NCBI RefSeq assembly: GCF_001693485.1
Contig: NZ_MAXC01000049.1
Location: 310,001 to 374,000 of the forward strand
DNA from: Bradyrhizobium sp. LMTR 3
Lineage (GTDB): Bacteria > Pseudomonadota > Alphaproteobacteria > Rhizobiales > Xanthobacteraceae
Reading direction: 5' to 3'
DNA: 64,000 nt
Made by a program: the position numbers and the translations under genes. The notes beneath the pieces were generated by a model. It made no database searches, was not told where the DNA came from, and saw nothing but the letters and a program-made list of their open reading frames with translations. Numbering within the stretch: position 1 is the first letter of the stretch; the number at the start of each line of letters is the position of its first letter. Shown here in pieces: positions 24,959 through 34,783 of the stretch.

Positions 24959-25336
24959 ATGAGCTTTGAACGCAATTTGCGTATCGCGGCCGTTGTCATC
25001 TGCGCTTCGGTGCCATTTGCCGGATCGGCCGTGGCAGCACCGATGATCACAGCGGGGACAGTCCATGCGGACGCCGGAAATGTCGTGAATGTCGGATGGC
25101 GGGGTAACCGCTGGCACCATGGTCATCACGGTTGGCGGCACGGCTATCGCCGGCACTATGGTTGGGGTCCCGCCGTTGGCGGACTGGCCGCGGGCGCCAT
25201 CATTGGGGGCGCAATCGCCAATAGCCGCGCGCAGGCGCTCGAGAATGACGCCTACTGCTCGCAGCGTTTCAAGTCCTACGATCCGCGCTCCGGAACGTAC
25301 CTCGGCTACGACGGTCTACGGCATCCTTGCCCGTAA
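24959..25336 (+). CDS. BA14K family protein
   Basis: A 125-residue exported protein with signal peptide (IAAVVICASVPFAGSAVAAP) and a His/Gly/Trp/Arg-rich middle (RWHHGHHGWRHGYRRHYGWG). A short hydrophobic glycine-zipper helix (GGLAAGAIIGGAIA) follows. The C-terminus is the BA14K signature (AYCSQRFKSYDPRSGTYLGYDGLRHPCP, with two cysteines). BA14K was first described as an immunoreactive Brucella protein with lectin-like activity; it is membrane-associated in rhizobiales. GAAGGAGACTTG precedes the ATG. Specific ligands are unknown. Confidence 0.9.
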   Translation: MSFERNLRIAAVVICASVPFAGSAVAAPMITAGTVHADAGNVVNVGWRGNRWHHGHHGWRHGYRRHYGWGPAVGGLAAGAIIGGAIANSRAQALENDAYCSQRFKSYDPRSGTYLGYDGLRHPCP

Positions 25337-25436
25337 ATACGCGCCCTCAAGAGCGCGTCAGCGGCGCCGCCGGTTCCTTCGGCTCAACAAAAGGCGGCGC
25401 CGCACCACACAGTCGGAACACCTGGAGAAGATCCCC

Positions 25437-26045
25437 ATGAACAAAAGACGCTATTTTCGTTGCTGCGACCCTCGCAGCCGTTTCGTCGGCGGCGTTTGCC
25501 GGAGTAAACGACGCGTCGAAGAAGGCAGTCGAGCAAACCAGTTCAAGGCAGCAAGTGTTGACAAGCCTCGAACAGGCGGGATTTACCGATGTGAAAGTGA
25601 CAACCGGCTCCATCGTGGTTCAGGCCCGTGACAGGTCAGGACATCCTGTGACGATGTTCATCGGCCCGCAGTCGGCCGGCGAGATGGTCACAACGGGTGC
25701 AAACGAGCGGACGTCCTCCACGGATCCTCGAGCGGCGTGGGTGGCGCATTCACCGCCGTGCCAAAGGAGGCCGAGCTCAGTTCGAAACTCGTTGGCGTCG
25801 AAGTCCGCAATGGCGCGAACCAGAGCATCGGAACGATCAAGGATATCGCCTTCAACGAAAATGGAATCGACGGCTACATTCTCTCGGTTGGCGGGTTCCT
25901 GGGCATCGGCGATCATTACGTCGCGGTTCGACCATCGTCGATCGATCTGACATTTGACCGTTCCAACAACCGATGGCGTGCCACGATGGATGCAAACGCC
26001 GATCATGTTGAAGGCCGCGCGGAGTTCAAGTATCCCAGCAGCTAA
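25437..26045 (+). pseudogene. Frameshifted exported PRC-barrel gene
   Basis: Three reading frames must be joined to give one protein. The ATG at 25437 (after GGAGAAG) starts it, but the signal-peptide residues (AIFVAATLAAVSSAAFAG) lie in another frame from about 25450. That frame continues with VLTSLEQAGFTDVKVTTGSIVVQARDRSG to about 25720. A second shift leads to VGGAFTAVPKEAELSSKLVGVEV and a PRC-barrel (NQSIGTIKDIAFNENGIDGYILSVGGFLGIGDHYVAV), ending at 26045. Comparable rhizobial proteins are intact. The GTG-started frame 25737-26045 could still be translated. Sequencing error is the alternative to decay. Confidence 0.65.
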
Positions 26046-26909
26046 ACTCTCTCCTGTGCGACGGACTTGAGCGGCTCTGGCCGCTTCAGTCCAATACCAT
26101 GATGCAAAACATTTGAAGTCGTATAGTCGGAAATGAAAACGAACAGGTCCGCGGCATCGCTGGATCCCTAGTTTCGGATTGTAACCCATTGCGTCACATT
26201 CTGAGGAGCGTGGTCCAGAAAGAGTGCCCAATGTGCCGCACCTCGAAACAGATCGAGACGAACATTGCGATAGTTCGTAAAGAAAATACCGTGGCGCTCA
26301 TGACGGCCTGAGTCGAACTGCTCGTTCGACATGAATCAAATCGCATGCCTGTTTGCGGGAATGTGCGCGAGGCTTGCGTTGGTCACGTTTCGCGTATCGG
26401 CATGTCCGCGGCTATGAGCTAACGGTGGGGGCCGGCGGTCCCACAAAGATGGTACCATAGCGTACGCAGGAGGCGTCGTCCCGGATGACAAAGCCAGAAT
26501 CACATCGTTGAATAAGGCTTCTCGGCGCGACAAAAAAAGTGGCCGGCAGAATCATTTCAGGACCAATGACGGCTCCAGCTGAAGGCGCTGGAGCCGTATT
26601 CTCTTGATTGTGAAGCGCAACTGCGCAACATCTGCATGATGTCTGCTAGTGAAATCATTTGCCAGGAAGGGTCATACCAGTTCGAAGCCGTACGACAGGC
26701 CGTTGCACATGATAACCGACGTGGGTGATCTCGTCTGCGAGACCAATAGCATCGGCCGATGTCCCAAAGGATCTTCACGTCGGCGATAAGATCAATGATC
26801 ATCCTGCTCAAACGAAGAGTTAAATGGACGTCCTAGGCGACCCTCTTGGTGGCCGATGAAATCCCAGGGCGGGGGCTCCAGCGGTAGTCGGACTGTGCTA
26901 GAGTGAACC
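26046..26909. other. Long non-coding stretch
   Basis: No supported gene is seen in 864 bp. The only structure noted is a perfect 10-bp inverted repeat at 26570-26596. Confidence 0.5.
26570..26596. terminator. Perfect hairpin, possible terminator
   Basis: CGGCTCCAGC (26570-26579) and GCTGGAGCCG (26587-26596) form a perfect 10-bp stem with a 7-base loop; TATTCTCTT follows on the plus strand. The nearest upstream plus-strand gene ends 525 bp earlier, so what it would terminate is unclear. Confidence 0.4.
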
Positions 26910-28556
26910 ATGGCTTCGTCCGACAGGATTAATCGAGTCCGAGCTGCATTCGATCTTCAACAATGGACCGGCGCGCTAGCTGAACTGGCAGCATCGGATC
27001 GGATATCGCCGCTCGAGGCCGAAGATCTGGAGCGTTTGGCGACTGCTTCCTATCTGGTGGGTCGTGACGCTGAGGCAGTGGCCGCTTGGACCCGACTGTA
27101 TCATCTCTGCGTCGAGCGGCATGCTCTCGACCAAGCCGCTCGCGGTGCGTTCTGGCTCAGTTTGTTTCATCTTCTCGCTGGGGAGCCGGCGCACGGGACC
27201 GGCTGGTTGTCGCGCGCCAAGCGGCTTCTCAATGATCACGGCCGTGACTGTGTCGAACGGGGCTACGTACTAGTCCTCGATGGCCTTATGGCGATGCTCG
27301 CAGGCGATGGCGAAGCGGCCTGCGCGGCATCCGATGACGCCCTCGCATTGGCCAACCGTTTTGGCGACAACGATCTGTTGGCTCTGGCGCTACTGGGCAA
27401 AGGCCAAGCCATGATCGGATTGCGACGACCCACCGAGGGGGGCGCGCTCCTCGATGAGGCGATGGTCGGCGTTTCGGCTGGTGATGTCTCTCCGCTTCTG
27501 GTTGGGATCATCTATTGTGCCGTTGTCTTGACCTGCCAGCGCATCTTCGACCTTGCGCGCGCCCGTGAATGGACGAAGCAGTTGAATGACTGGTGTGCTG
27601 CGCAACCTGACCTCGTGCCCTTTCGCGGTCAGTGCCTCGTTCATCGGTCGGAAATCATGCAGCTTGAAGGCGACTGGTCCGGTGCTTTGGAGGAAGCGCG
27701 GAACGCATGCCGACATCTGGCTAATCGTTCTGAGGCCGTGGTCGGCCGCGCCTATTATCAGTGCGGCGAACTCTGCCGGCTGCGTGGCGACTTCGACGAA
27801 GCCGACCGGATGTTCCGCAAGGCAAGCCGTCATGGTTGCGAGCTGCAGCCGGGTCTCGCTTTGCTGATGCTGGCGACCGGCAAGGGCAATGCCGCCGCCT
27901 CAATCCGGAGTGTCGCTGGCCGTTCCAGTGATAGGCAGAAACCACCAGCAAGCCCAACGCACCCCGGATTACTCGGACCTGTGGTCGAAATCTTGCTCGC
28001 CGGTGGTGATCTCGAGGGCGCACGATCAGCGGCCAACGAACTGGCCCTCCTGGCTGGGGAAAGCGAGGCACCCTTCCTGCGAGCGTCGGCGGCTCAGGCC
28101 GCCGGCGCTGTCGCTTTTGCCGAAGGCAGAACTGATGAGGCGCTGGATCAGCTCCGAGAAGCTTGGACGACTTGGCAGCAACTGGAAATGCCGTATGAGT
28201 CTGCCCGCGTACGCGTTCTTCTCGGTCGGATCTGCGCGGAGGCCGGTGATCACCAGTCCACTCAGATGCACTTTGACGCGGCTCGTGGGGTATTTACCAG
28301 GCTCGGCGCAACTCCCGACCTGGCCGAATTGGCCCGCGTGACCAGCTTCGGTGGCAGAGCAGGCCTTGGGCTGACCGAAAGGGAGCACGAGGTACTAGCC
28401 CTCGTTGCCGGCGGAGCATCGAACCGTCAGATTGCCGTCCGTCTCGATATCAGCGAGCATACGGTTGCTCGCCACGTGAGCAACATATTCGACAAGCTTG
28501 GCGTAAATTCACGGACCCAAGCTGTTGCGTATGCTCACGCTTACAATCTTCTCTAG
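26910..28556 (+). CDS. LuxR family regulator with TPR-like N-terminal region
   Basis: A 548-residue cytoplasmic regulator. The first about 470 residues are alanine/leucine-rich paired helices resembling tetratricopeptide repeats (for example ALDQAARGAFWLSLFHLLAGEP, AYYQCGELCRLRGDFDEADRMFRKA, AVAFAEGRTDEALDQLREAWTTW). No P-loop is seen, so it is not a full MalT-type STAND ATPase. The C-terminus is a LuxR HTH (LTEREHEVLALVAGGASNRQIAVRL, SEHTVARHVSNIFDKLGVNSRTQAVAYA). It is followed 107 bp later by a methyltransferase gene, which may be its target or partner (inference). The signal sensed is unknown. Confidence 0.87.
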   Translation: MASSDRINRVRAAFDLQQWTGALAELAASDRISPLEAEDLERLATASYLVGRDAEAVAAWTRLYHLCVERHALDQAARGAFWLSLFHLLAGEPAHGTGWLSRAKRLLNDHGRDCVERGYVLVLDGLMAMLAGDGEAACAASDDALALANRFGDNDLLALALLGKGQAMIGLRRPTEGGALLDEAMVGVSAGDVSPLLVGIIYCAVVLTCQRIFDLARAREWTKQLNDWCAAQPDLVPFRGQCLVHRSEIMQLEGDWSGALEEARNACRHLANRSEAVVGRAYYQCGELCRLRGDFDEADRMFRKASRHGCELQPGLALLMLATGKGNAAASIRSVAGRSSDRQKPPASPTHPGLLGPVVEILLAGGDLEGARSAANELALLAGESEAPFLRASAAQAAGAVAFAEGRTDEALDQLREAWTTWQQLEMPYESARVRVLLGRICAEAGDHQSTQMHFDAARGVFTRLGATPDLAELARVTSFGGRAGLGLTEREHEVLALVAGGASNRQIAVRLDISEHTVARHVSNIFDKLGVNSRTQAVAYAHAYNLL

Positions 28557-28663
28557 TCAAAACTGGTTAGGTGAAGCATGTCGCGCCCATGGTTAATTTG
28601 GGCGATGCACGGCCCTAACTTCGCTCCTACGGTTGACCCTTTCCAAACCAAAGGAGCTAAACG

Positions 28664-29473
28664 ATGAATAAGAGAAGCTTGTACCAGGCGATGGACACGT
28701 CCGTTCCGGACAATTACGAACGCTACTTCGTACCCACTATCGGCGGACCAGCGTCGAAGGGTCTCCTAGCGGCCGCTCGACTCAAGCCGGGGGAGCGCGT
28801 CCTCGACGTCGCCTGCGGCACCGGCGTCGTCGCTCGCGCCGCAGTCGACGTTGTCGGGCCAACCGGCACCGTTGCCGGCCTGGACATCAATCCAGGAATG
28901 CTAGCGACGGCCCGCAAACAGGTCCCGTCCGGCAATTCAATCGATTGGTACGAGGCAAGTGCCGAATCGATGCCACTGCCGGACCGCTCATTCGATGTCG
29001 TGCTATGCCAAATGGGACTGCAGTTCATGGCTAACAAGCCGGCAGCCGTTACCGAAATGCATCGTGTTCTGACGCCCGGCGGACGAGCGCTTGTTACTGT
29101 ACCGGGACCTGAGCCCGATCCTTTTTACATTATGGGAGACGCGCTCAGTCGGCGAATCGGTCCGGAATTGGCTGCGTTCGAGCGCACCGTCTTTTCGCTT
29201 CACGACGAGGCTGAGATGCGCAAGCTGCTTGAGGAGGCCGGCTTCGGCAGAGTAGAAGTGGAAGCCGCCACGGCCCGGCTCCATGTACCTGAGCCGCGGG
29301 ACTTTCTATGGCAGTACATCAATTCGACGCCGATGATCGGCGGGGTAATGAAGGTCGACGAAGCAACGCGAACCGCTTTCGAACGGGAAGTCACAGCCAA
29401 ATGGCAACCGTTCCGTGCCAACGGCGGCATGAATTTTGAAGTGCGGATGACAACCGCCGTTGGCTGGGCCTAG
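28664..29473 (+). CDS. Class I SAM-dependent methyltransferase
   Basis: A 269-residue enzyme of the UbiE/Methyltransf_11 type. Motif I is VLDVACGTGVVARAA (about residues 47-61), motif II GLDINPGMLATAR, motif post-I/III SFDVVLCQMGLQFM with HRVLTPGGRALV. These bind S-adenosylmethionine. The C-terminal third, which would bind the acceptor, gives no clue to the substrate. AAAGGAGCTAAACG precedes the ATG. It lies downstream of a LuxR-type regulator on the same strand. Confidence 0.88.
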   Translation: MNKRSLYQAMDTSVPDNYERYFVPTIGGPASKGLLAAARLKPGERVLDVACGTGVVARAAVDVVGPTGTVAGLDINPGMLATARKQVPSGNSIDWYEASAESMPLPDRSFDVVLCQMGLQFMANKPAAVTEMHRVLTPGGRALVTVPGPEPDPFYIMGDALSRRIGPELAAFERTVFSLHDEAEMRKLLEEAGFGRVEVEAATARLHVPEPRDFLWQYINSTPMIGGVMKVDEATRTAFEREVTAKWQPFRANGGMNFEVRMTTAVGWA

Positions 29474-29689
29474 CGTCGCAGTGGTCGATTTCGCGAATGA
29501 GCCGGTGGCGCTTTCGACACCTCGCCGCGTCGATCAGTTTTGATATGTGCCCGCATCAGCTTCATTCGTTTCATCTGCTCGGCGCGCGGCATGGTCAGCG
29601 CTCGATCAGTTGCAGAAGCAAGCCTGGCGGGAGGCGCCCATGAAGCTGGAAAGCTCCCATACTGTCATCGCGCGCAGCCACTAATAGGC

Positions 29690-29905
29690 CTACGTGCTCT
29701 TGTGATCGTGCCCGTGTGGAAGCAAAGCTTCCCTGCCTTCGTCTTCCGTCTTTTGCCAGCGTTCGGCGTTCTCCGCTATCCGATCATACTCCTCAGCGAT
29801 CCTGAGAAGGTCCACCCTCGAATCGCGATCATAGCGGCTGCCCATCTTGGCGCGGGTCTGTGCGGCGCGCTTGCGCCAGAACTCAGGATCACGAACAGGG
29901 TGCAT
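29690..29905 (-). CDS. Small conserved hypothetical protein
   Basis: A 71-residue hydrophilic helical protein. The ATG at 29905 has an excellent GGAGGAG site five bases upstream; a GTG at 29920 would add five residues. The sequence (DPEFWRKRAAQTRAKMG, RVDLLRIAEEYDRIAENAERWQ) follows a pattern seen in many short bradyrhizobial proteins (PEYWR.RAEE.R ... LRIA.DYDRLAERAE). The role is unknown. The same style of small protein occurs at 32927-33148. Confidence 0.65.
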   Translation of the reverse strand: MHPVRDPEFWRKRAAQTRAKMGSRYDRDSRVDLLRIAEEYDRIAENAERWQKTEDEGREALLPHGHDHKST

Positions 29906-30819
29906 GTTACGCTCCTCCACACAGTTTTGCAGGTGGCAGAATTATTGCGCGAGCGCCTAGACATTGGCTCAGATCACGAGCGCTTCTCGAGCTCGAGAAA
30001 ACTGCTCGCGCGCGGTCGCGCTTCGCAGAGGGCGCTGCAGATCGGCCTCAAATATCGACAGCGACTGCTTAAAGGTGCTAAGAAACTGTACTGCACAAAG
30101 ATTGGCTACGCCTTCGGCCATGCGTTTTACTTCGCTGCTCCACGATGTCGCGTCGCCCTGTTCACATGACGCCGCCGCAGCGATCTTGTCGTCTACGTCT
30201 GCATGAAGTCGCGCATCGTAAGTTAGCCACGCTTGATCGCCAGCTCAGGACTTGCACCATATTCGGCGGGGCGCCAGCCAAGTGGTCCATTCTCCGTACC
30301 ACCGTGCATCCGCAGCAAGCCATCGGCCGCGATCTCTAGGAAGATTGCGATGCCCGTTGGCTGACCACCTCCAGCGACGCCTCAGTCTCGAATAAGGCAG
30401 CCATCCGCTGAACTCGTTGCTCTCCGATTCCAAGCTGCTTTCTCCGCGGGCGTCACCTCTTCACGTTATTGCAATCCAAACTCATGGTCACGCACCGTCA
30501 GTACGCCAGCGGACCAACAAAGCGCTACCCGGATATCTCAATGGCAGGCCGACCGGGCTGCTTTACCTGGCAAAGGCGAGGCGAGACAGCGGGGATTGAC
30601 GAAATATCACGGCGGCTGCGGCCCGGCGACGCCATCGCGCCGCGCTGCCTGTCATTTGGCATGGAAAATTGAACGCCGATTGACACGCAAGGGGCGACAG
30701 TGTCCAAAGTGCCCGCCCTGCGGTAGCTGCGAATGCAAAGAACTGAATGCATGCGAATGCTGGTCGTTGTACTCGTTTGCCGAACATGTCCCTCGAGCCA
30801 CTTCTCGCAGAGCTACCGA
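29906..30819. other. Non-coding or degraded stretch
   Basis: No supported gene is seen. The frames present (for example 30245-30433 on the minus strand) lack ribosome sites and known patterns. The region may be decayed coding DNA, but no parent gene was recognised. Confidence 0.5.
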
Positions 30820-31329
30820 TCATTTCTCGGGGCGCTCGTCCGAGACTCTGAATGCGCCCCGGGCTTCGATCCCCCGTTCTTCAGAGTTTACAAGGAAAGC
30901 AACGGCGACCGGTTCGCCGCCGAGGAAGACGATCGGGTCTTTCTCGATTTCGCCTTGCCTGAAGTCGTAGCGCTGGTCTGCGCCCGTATCGTGGTGAACC
31001 ACAGCGAACAGCTTGGTGCCGCTTTTCACCCGTTGCTTCAGCCTGATTTCGACAAGAAAGCTCTGCCCGGACTTGAGCGAAACGTGCCCGATTGAGGAGG
31101 AGCCCACAAGCTGGCCATCGGGACTGCTCGGGTGAATCGCTACAAACCCATCTGATTTTAGAAAGGCCATATCGATGGTCACCTTGCCGCCGACGAGTTC
31201 TTGATCCGCCACCTCAATGTCAGGATAACGCGATTGTAGAACAATCATGATGACAATGCCGGCGGCGAACAACAAAACGCCGCCCACCGGAAGGTAGATC
31301 GCCCAGTTCTCGCGAAGCCAGTTTTTCAC
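30820..31329 (-). CDS. Membrane-anchored protein with DUF7282-like domain
   Basis: A 169-residue protein from a GTG at 31329, chosen because GGAGGAACGCCT precedes it; the frame is open to 31395. An N-terminal TM anchor (IYLPVGGVLLFAAGIVIMIVL) is followed by an extracytoplasmic beta domain. It starts VADQELVGGKVTIDMAFLKSDGFVAIH and continues SSIGHVSLKSGQSFLVEIRL, LFAVVHHDTGADQRYDF. The order DQ..., GFVVIH, L..G, AVLH.D resembles DUF7282, known mostly from archaeal surface proteins. The assignment is by pattern only. It faces into a long gap and has no clear operon partner. Confidence 0.7.
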   Translation of the reverse strand: MKNWLRENWAIYLPVGGVLLFAAGIVIMIVLQSRYPDIEVADQELVGGKVTIDMAFLKSDGFVAIHPSSPDGQLVGSSSIGHVSLKSGQSFLVEIRLKQRVKSGTKLFAVVHHDTGADQRYDFRQGEIEKDPIVFLGGEPVAVAFLVNSEERGIEARGAFRVSDERPEK

Positions 31330-31895
31330 AGGCGTTCCTCCATCCTTTTCTTGCGCTGAGGATAGTCTGGTGAGCGCAACGCCGTTCCGCGTCAAACCGC
31401 GATGATCATTTCGATCCCGGTTACATGCAAACGTAGTGCTCTATTCCAGGATCTGCCTGGTCGACGCTGCCGGCACGTGGACTCCGCCCGAGGAATGTCC
31501 CCGTGTACCCGGCTATAGCAGTGAGATTAACTCGACTTCGAGCGGGTGGTTGCGCCTGGCGAGGGACTGGCCGCGAACACCAGAGAAAAATCCGGTCCGA
31601 TACCGTACGGTCCAAGCGCGCGAAGGATGCAGCCCGTTGTGCACTAGCTCCTCCACCCGGCGTCGCTCGATTGAATCTCGATTGAATGAAGAACCGACCC
31701 AGGCAGAAACACCAATGGTGCTGAGGTGCATTGGACGTTTCATGACAACGGTGTCGGCTGCGGAGGTCGGCCGACCGGGAGGCGAGTGTCACGATCCGAT
31801 CCGGTGCGCTGGCGTACTGAATCGTCCGCATTTCTCATGAACGATTTATTCGATACCGGCTTAGCCTGCTTGAGGGCCTTGATTGGAGAAAATCA
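31330..31895. other. Divergent intergenic stretch
   Basis: No gene is supported between the DUF7282-like gene and the PRC-barrel gene. Short frames here have no start signals. Confidence 0.5.
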
Positions 31896-32612
31896 ATGCT
31901 AAAGGGAACAAGATTAGTTGCCGGCACCGCGATCGCGGTCGCGCTGGCGATGACATGGCTGCTGGGTACGTCGGATGCGGCTGGGCCTTTGGCTGCCGTG
32001 AAGACGACGAATGCCAGTAAGCTGTCCGAAGATCTATACGACGGCTTGAGAGGCACGAGCTTGCTGGAGAGCAGCGTGTTCTCGAAGAGAGGCGAGTATC
32101 TGGGCCGGGTACGCAACGCGATCATTTCCCGGGATGGGCAGATCGAGCATCTCGTCGTGGAAGGCGGCGGGCCGCTCATGGTCCCCGAGTTCGTCTTTCG
32201 CGTCCCTTGGAATCGCCTAGGGCTTCCTGTGCATACCGGTGCTCTGATTGCCGATCTGTCGGATACCGGAGCGCGGGAGTACGGCCTCTTCCTGGATCCG
32301 AAAGCAAGCAAGAACGAAACCGATGGCTTCCAGATGAACAGGCTCATCGGTGACTATGCGCGCCTGCAGACCGGACAAGGATTCGGATATGTGACCGATC
32401 TGGTCTTCTCCCCGACCGGAAAAATGATGGCTGTTCTGGTGGCGCGAGACAAGCAAGCCGGCGGCGGCACGATCGCGTTTCCCTATCCGGACAAAATGGA
32501 AAACTGGAGTCCGTCGATGAGTTACTACGGCCTGCCATACATCACCGCAGAACAAGCGAATCAAGCGGGCATGGCGGTGAAGATGCGGGCTTTCTCCGAC
32601 ACAAAATCCTAG
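31896..32612 (+). CDS. PRC-barrel-like exported protein (two barrel-like units)
   Basis: A 238-residue protein with signal peptide (VAGTAIAVALAMTWLLGTSDAA). Two segments have PRC-barrel-like patterns. The first is LLESSVFSKRGEYLGRVRNAIISRDGQIEHLVVEGGG, ending VFRVPWNRL. The second is NRLIGDYARLQTGQGFGYVTDLVFSPTGKMMAVLVAR, ending AFPYP. A short C-terminal tail mentions two tyrosine-rich turns. GGAGAAAATCA precedes the ATG. The function is unknown; it resembles the other exported PRC-barrel proteins in this island. Confidence 0.75.
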   Translation: MLKGTRLVAGTAIAVALAMTWLLGTSDAAGPLAAVKTTNASKLSEDLYDGLRGTSLLESSVFSKRGEYLGRVRNAIISRDGQIEHLVVEGGGPLMVPEFVFRVPWNRLGLPVHTGALIADLSDTGAREYGLFLDPKASKNETDGFQMNRLIGDYARLQTGQGFGYVTDLVFSPTGKMMAVLVARDKQAGGGTIAFPYPDKMENWSPSMSYYGLPYITAEQANQAGMAVKMRAFSDTKS

Positions 32613-32674
32613 CACGGCGGCTTTGTCTTATGCCGCACTTCGGTCGCACACGCATCAAGAACCGGAGGTTTCTT

Positions 32675-32815
32675 ATGTCGAACCGCACGAGCAGTGGCGG
32701 AGGACGAAAGCCTGCCAAGCCAGGCCAAGACAGCCCGATTCAGCAGCCACTCCCAACCCGAACCCAAATCCGGATGAAAAAAGCGCCGATGGCCGAGGTC
32801 GCTCGGCTGTATTGA
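32675..32815 (+). CDS. Possible 46-residue basic protein
   Basis: The ATG at 32675 is preceded by GGAGG at six bases, which is the main support. The peptide is Ser/Gly/Lys/Pro-rich (SNRTSSGGGRKPAKPGQDSP ... MKKAPMAEVARLY) and has no known domain. It could be a small basic cytoplasmic protein or chance. Confidence 0.4.
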   Translation: MSNRTSSGGGRKPAKPGQDSPIQQPLPTRTQIRMKKAPMAEVARLY

Positions 32816-32926
32816 CCGCGGCCATGTCTATTTTGCCCGCGACCAGCAGGCGGAGAAATCGCCTTCGGAAATGGGAGCGGTAGCGTACCGTTCCGGGTTG
32901 CGAACCCCGTCGCTTCTTCTTATCCA

Positions 32927-33148
32927 ATGGGGATGAATAGATCGGACCAATTCCGCAAGAACGCGGAAAATTGTGAGCTGTTGTCAGAAACGACAGATGA
33001 TCTCCCGGCTCGAAGACGCTACCGGAGAATGGCCGAGGCATGGAATGCGCTGGCGCTGGAGCAGGCGTGGCTAGATGGAGAAGTGACGGATTGCGATGGT
33101 TGCGTGGAACAGGCGGACCCGCTGTCGGGTATCAAGCAAGTTGAGTAA
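32927..33148 (+). CDS. Small conserved hypothetical protein
   Basis: A 73-residue hydrophilic helical protein (alternative ATG at 32933). The pattern SDQFRKNAENCELLSE ... ARRRYRRMAEAWNALALEQAWLDGEV is common among short proteins in bradyrhizobia, where it is annotated as hypothetical. Two extra cysteines lie near the C-terminus (DCDGC). The role is unknown. Confidence 0.7.
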   Translation: MGMNRSDQFRKNAENCELLSETTDDLPARRRYRRMAEAWNALALEQAWLDGEVTDCDGCVEQADPLSGIKQVE

Positions 33149-33391
33149 AGCGAGAGGCGGCCCTTGGATAGAATAGGGAAGGACTTTCAGCACTCCCCGG
33201 GGCGCGGAGTTCAGCTCATGTGCTCAAGGGGCACGCGTCTAGGCCTCGAACGAGGTACGCGCAGAGTTCGGACAAATTGGACAAATTGAAAGCAATTGAA
33301 CAACGTTCCTGGAATGCTGCCGGAAATTCCGGTGCTTGGCCTTGCAGGTCGAAGGCGAGGGGATCAGGGGGCTGCTACAGGAAGATTCCGG

Positions 33392-33871
33392 ATGAAGGGT
33401 GCCATAAGCATTCTCGCGGGAGTTTTGCTGTTTCTTCCGGCGGCTGCGATGGCACAGCCGGAAAGACTGTTCAAGCTTAGCGACAGCCAGAACATCTCAT
33501 GCAGTCGCAACCTTTCGCGCGGGAAGCTCAGGACCGCGACCTGCACAACCTTCACGTACCTCTTCAACACCAGGACATCCGAATACTTCCGTTGTCAGAT
33601 GTCACTGGCCGTAACGCGGGACAAGAGGGAAGTGCTCGTTGTATTGACCGACGGCGGTTGCGCGAAGCAGCAACGCGTCTTTTCCGCCGAATCCAGTTAC
33701 GACTTCGCCGCTACGGAGACCGCGCCGACAAACATGAACTCTTTCTTTGGCCGCGGCGGGCATTCAGTCTGGGTGGCCGATACCACGCGACGAAAGGTGC
33801 GAGGCTGCATCACCATCTCCTCGGAACTCGGATCCAATGTCTCGAAATGTCTTGACATGAAGTTTGAGTGA
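33392..33871 (+). CDS. Secreted hypothetical protein
   Basis: A 159-residue protein starting at the ATG 33392, with CAGGAAG upstream; the frame is open from 33296, but the signal peptide (GAISILAGVLLFLPAAAMAQPE) defines the start. The mature part is rich in Ser/Thr/Arg and has six cysteines (SCSRN, ATCTT, FRCQM, GGCAK, RGCIT, SKCLD), consistent with a disulphide-bonded periplasmic or secreted protein. No domain was recognised, and the gene stands alone. Confidence 0.65.
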   Translation: MKGAISILAGVLLFLPAAAMAQPERLFKLSDSQNISCSRNLSRGKLRTATCTTFTYLFNTRTSEYFRCQMSLAVTRDKREVLVVLTDGGCAKQQRVFSAESSYDFAATETAPTNMNSFFGRGGHSVWVADTTRRKVRGCITISSELGSNVSKCLDMKFE

Positions 33872-34325
33872 CCACCAGACGCGGCTTCGTACTCCAGTTG
33901 GTTCAAATTCCGGGCCTCAGGCCGCCCGACGGTACGAAAACGGTCCGCCAAAGATAGTGGGTTTCGAGATGTGGCGGTCCCCGCTAACAGTTGCCCCGGG
34001 CTTCAGCACAACTCGTGCTGGCTTTTGCGGGCCTGTTGCTGAACGAGCCTGCTGCGAGCCTGGCGCCAGCCGAACGACGGTCTATGGCGCAAAGCAAAGT
34101 GCAGCGCCGAACCTGCGGGTCAACTCGTCTGCGTGAGCGCCGGTCTGCGAGGACAAACCCCACACTGCCGTTTCTGACGACGATCGGCTTTCAGCCAGGA
34201 GCGCGGTTCACTGCCGTGCTATCCGCGCTCGCCGCAATTTTCATTCATTTGCTTACTCGCGCGAATGACGCTGGAGCAGCGGTTTCGGTCTGGAGGTGTG
34301 CATCGTTCTCCGAACCAAGAGAATC

Positions 34326-34378
34326 TGGCGCACCCGACACGATTCGAACGCGTGACCTTTGCCTTCGGAAGGCAACAG
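34326..34378 (-). pseudogene. 3' fragment of tRNA-Arg(CCG)
   Basis: Read on the minus strand it has a perfect anticodon arm TTGCC-TTCCGAA-GGCAA (anticodon CCG), a T-arm with loop TTCGAAT, and an acceptor strand ending GTGCGCCA. The 5' acceptor strand and D-arm expected at higher coordinates are missing. Such 3' halves are left by integrases that use tRNA genes, so this is probably an attachment-site remnant. Confidence 0.75.
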
Positions 34379-34783
34379 CCCTTGAGCTGAATTTAAGCCG
34401 CAGCCTTCGCCAGCAGCGCTTCCAACAGCGCAAGGGCCACCTTGCTGACCGCAACCCGCCGGTTTTTTCGCTATCTCCGCCAAAACTACGATGGCACTCG
34501 GTCTATCCTAGGCGCGGCCGGACCGGCACATTACTTTGTGGCCGAAGCAAGCGGGATTGGTGAGGTGGCACGAACCAGAGCGGTACTGCGCGAGCTCTTC
34601 AGGTACTGCGACGTCGTACCGGGCAGAGATGCAGTGTTCTAGAGGACTGAGAAGTCCTCTGAGTAAGCACTCGAAGTGAAAGGAAAATGCCTTAACAGTC
34701 AGCTTTGAATTTATGTCGGCCCAAAAATCAGCTATCCAGACGAGACAATAAAGCGAAATAACTTCAATATGTTATCGCATCGA

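Larger units (their letters stand above)
17371..34783. mobile_element. Putative dusA-type genomic island segment 1
   Basis: The segment lies between dusA-like repeats A and B, which point the same way. It holds regulators, small exported proteins, broken genes (GH15 fragment, frameshifted PRC-barrel gene), a truncated tRNA-Arg and long non-coding gaps. No integrase or transfer gene is present, so it would be a degenerate island or one layer of an accreted array. The boundaries are inferred only from the repeats. Confidence 0.45.

Noticed and set aside
34253..34483. 76-codon minus-strand frame
   Set aside because: It is read through the truncated tRNA-Arg; no ribosome site and no known protein.
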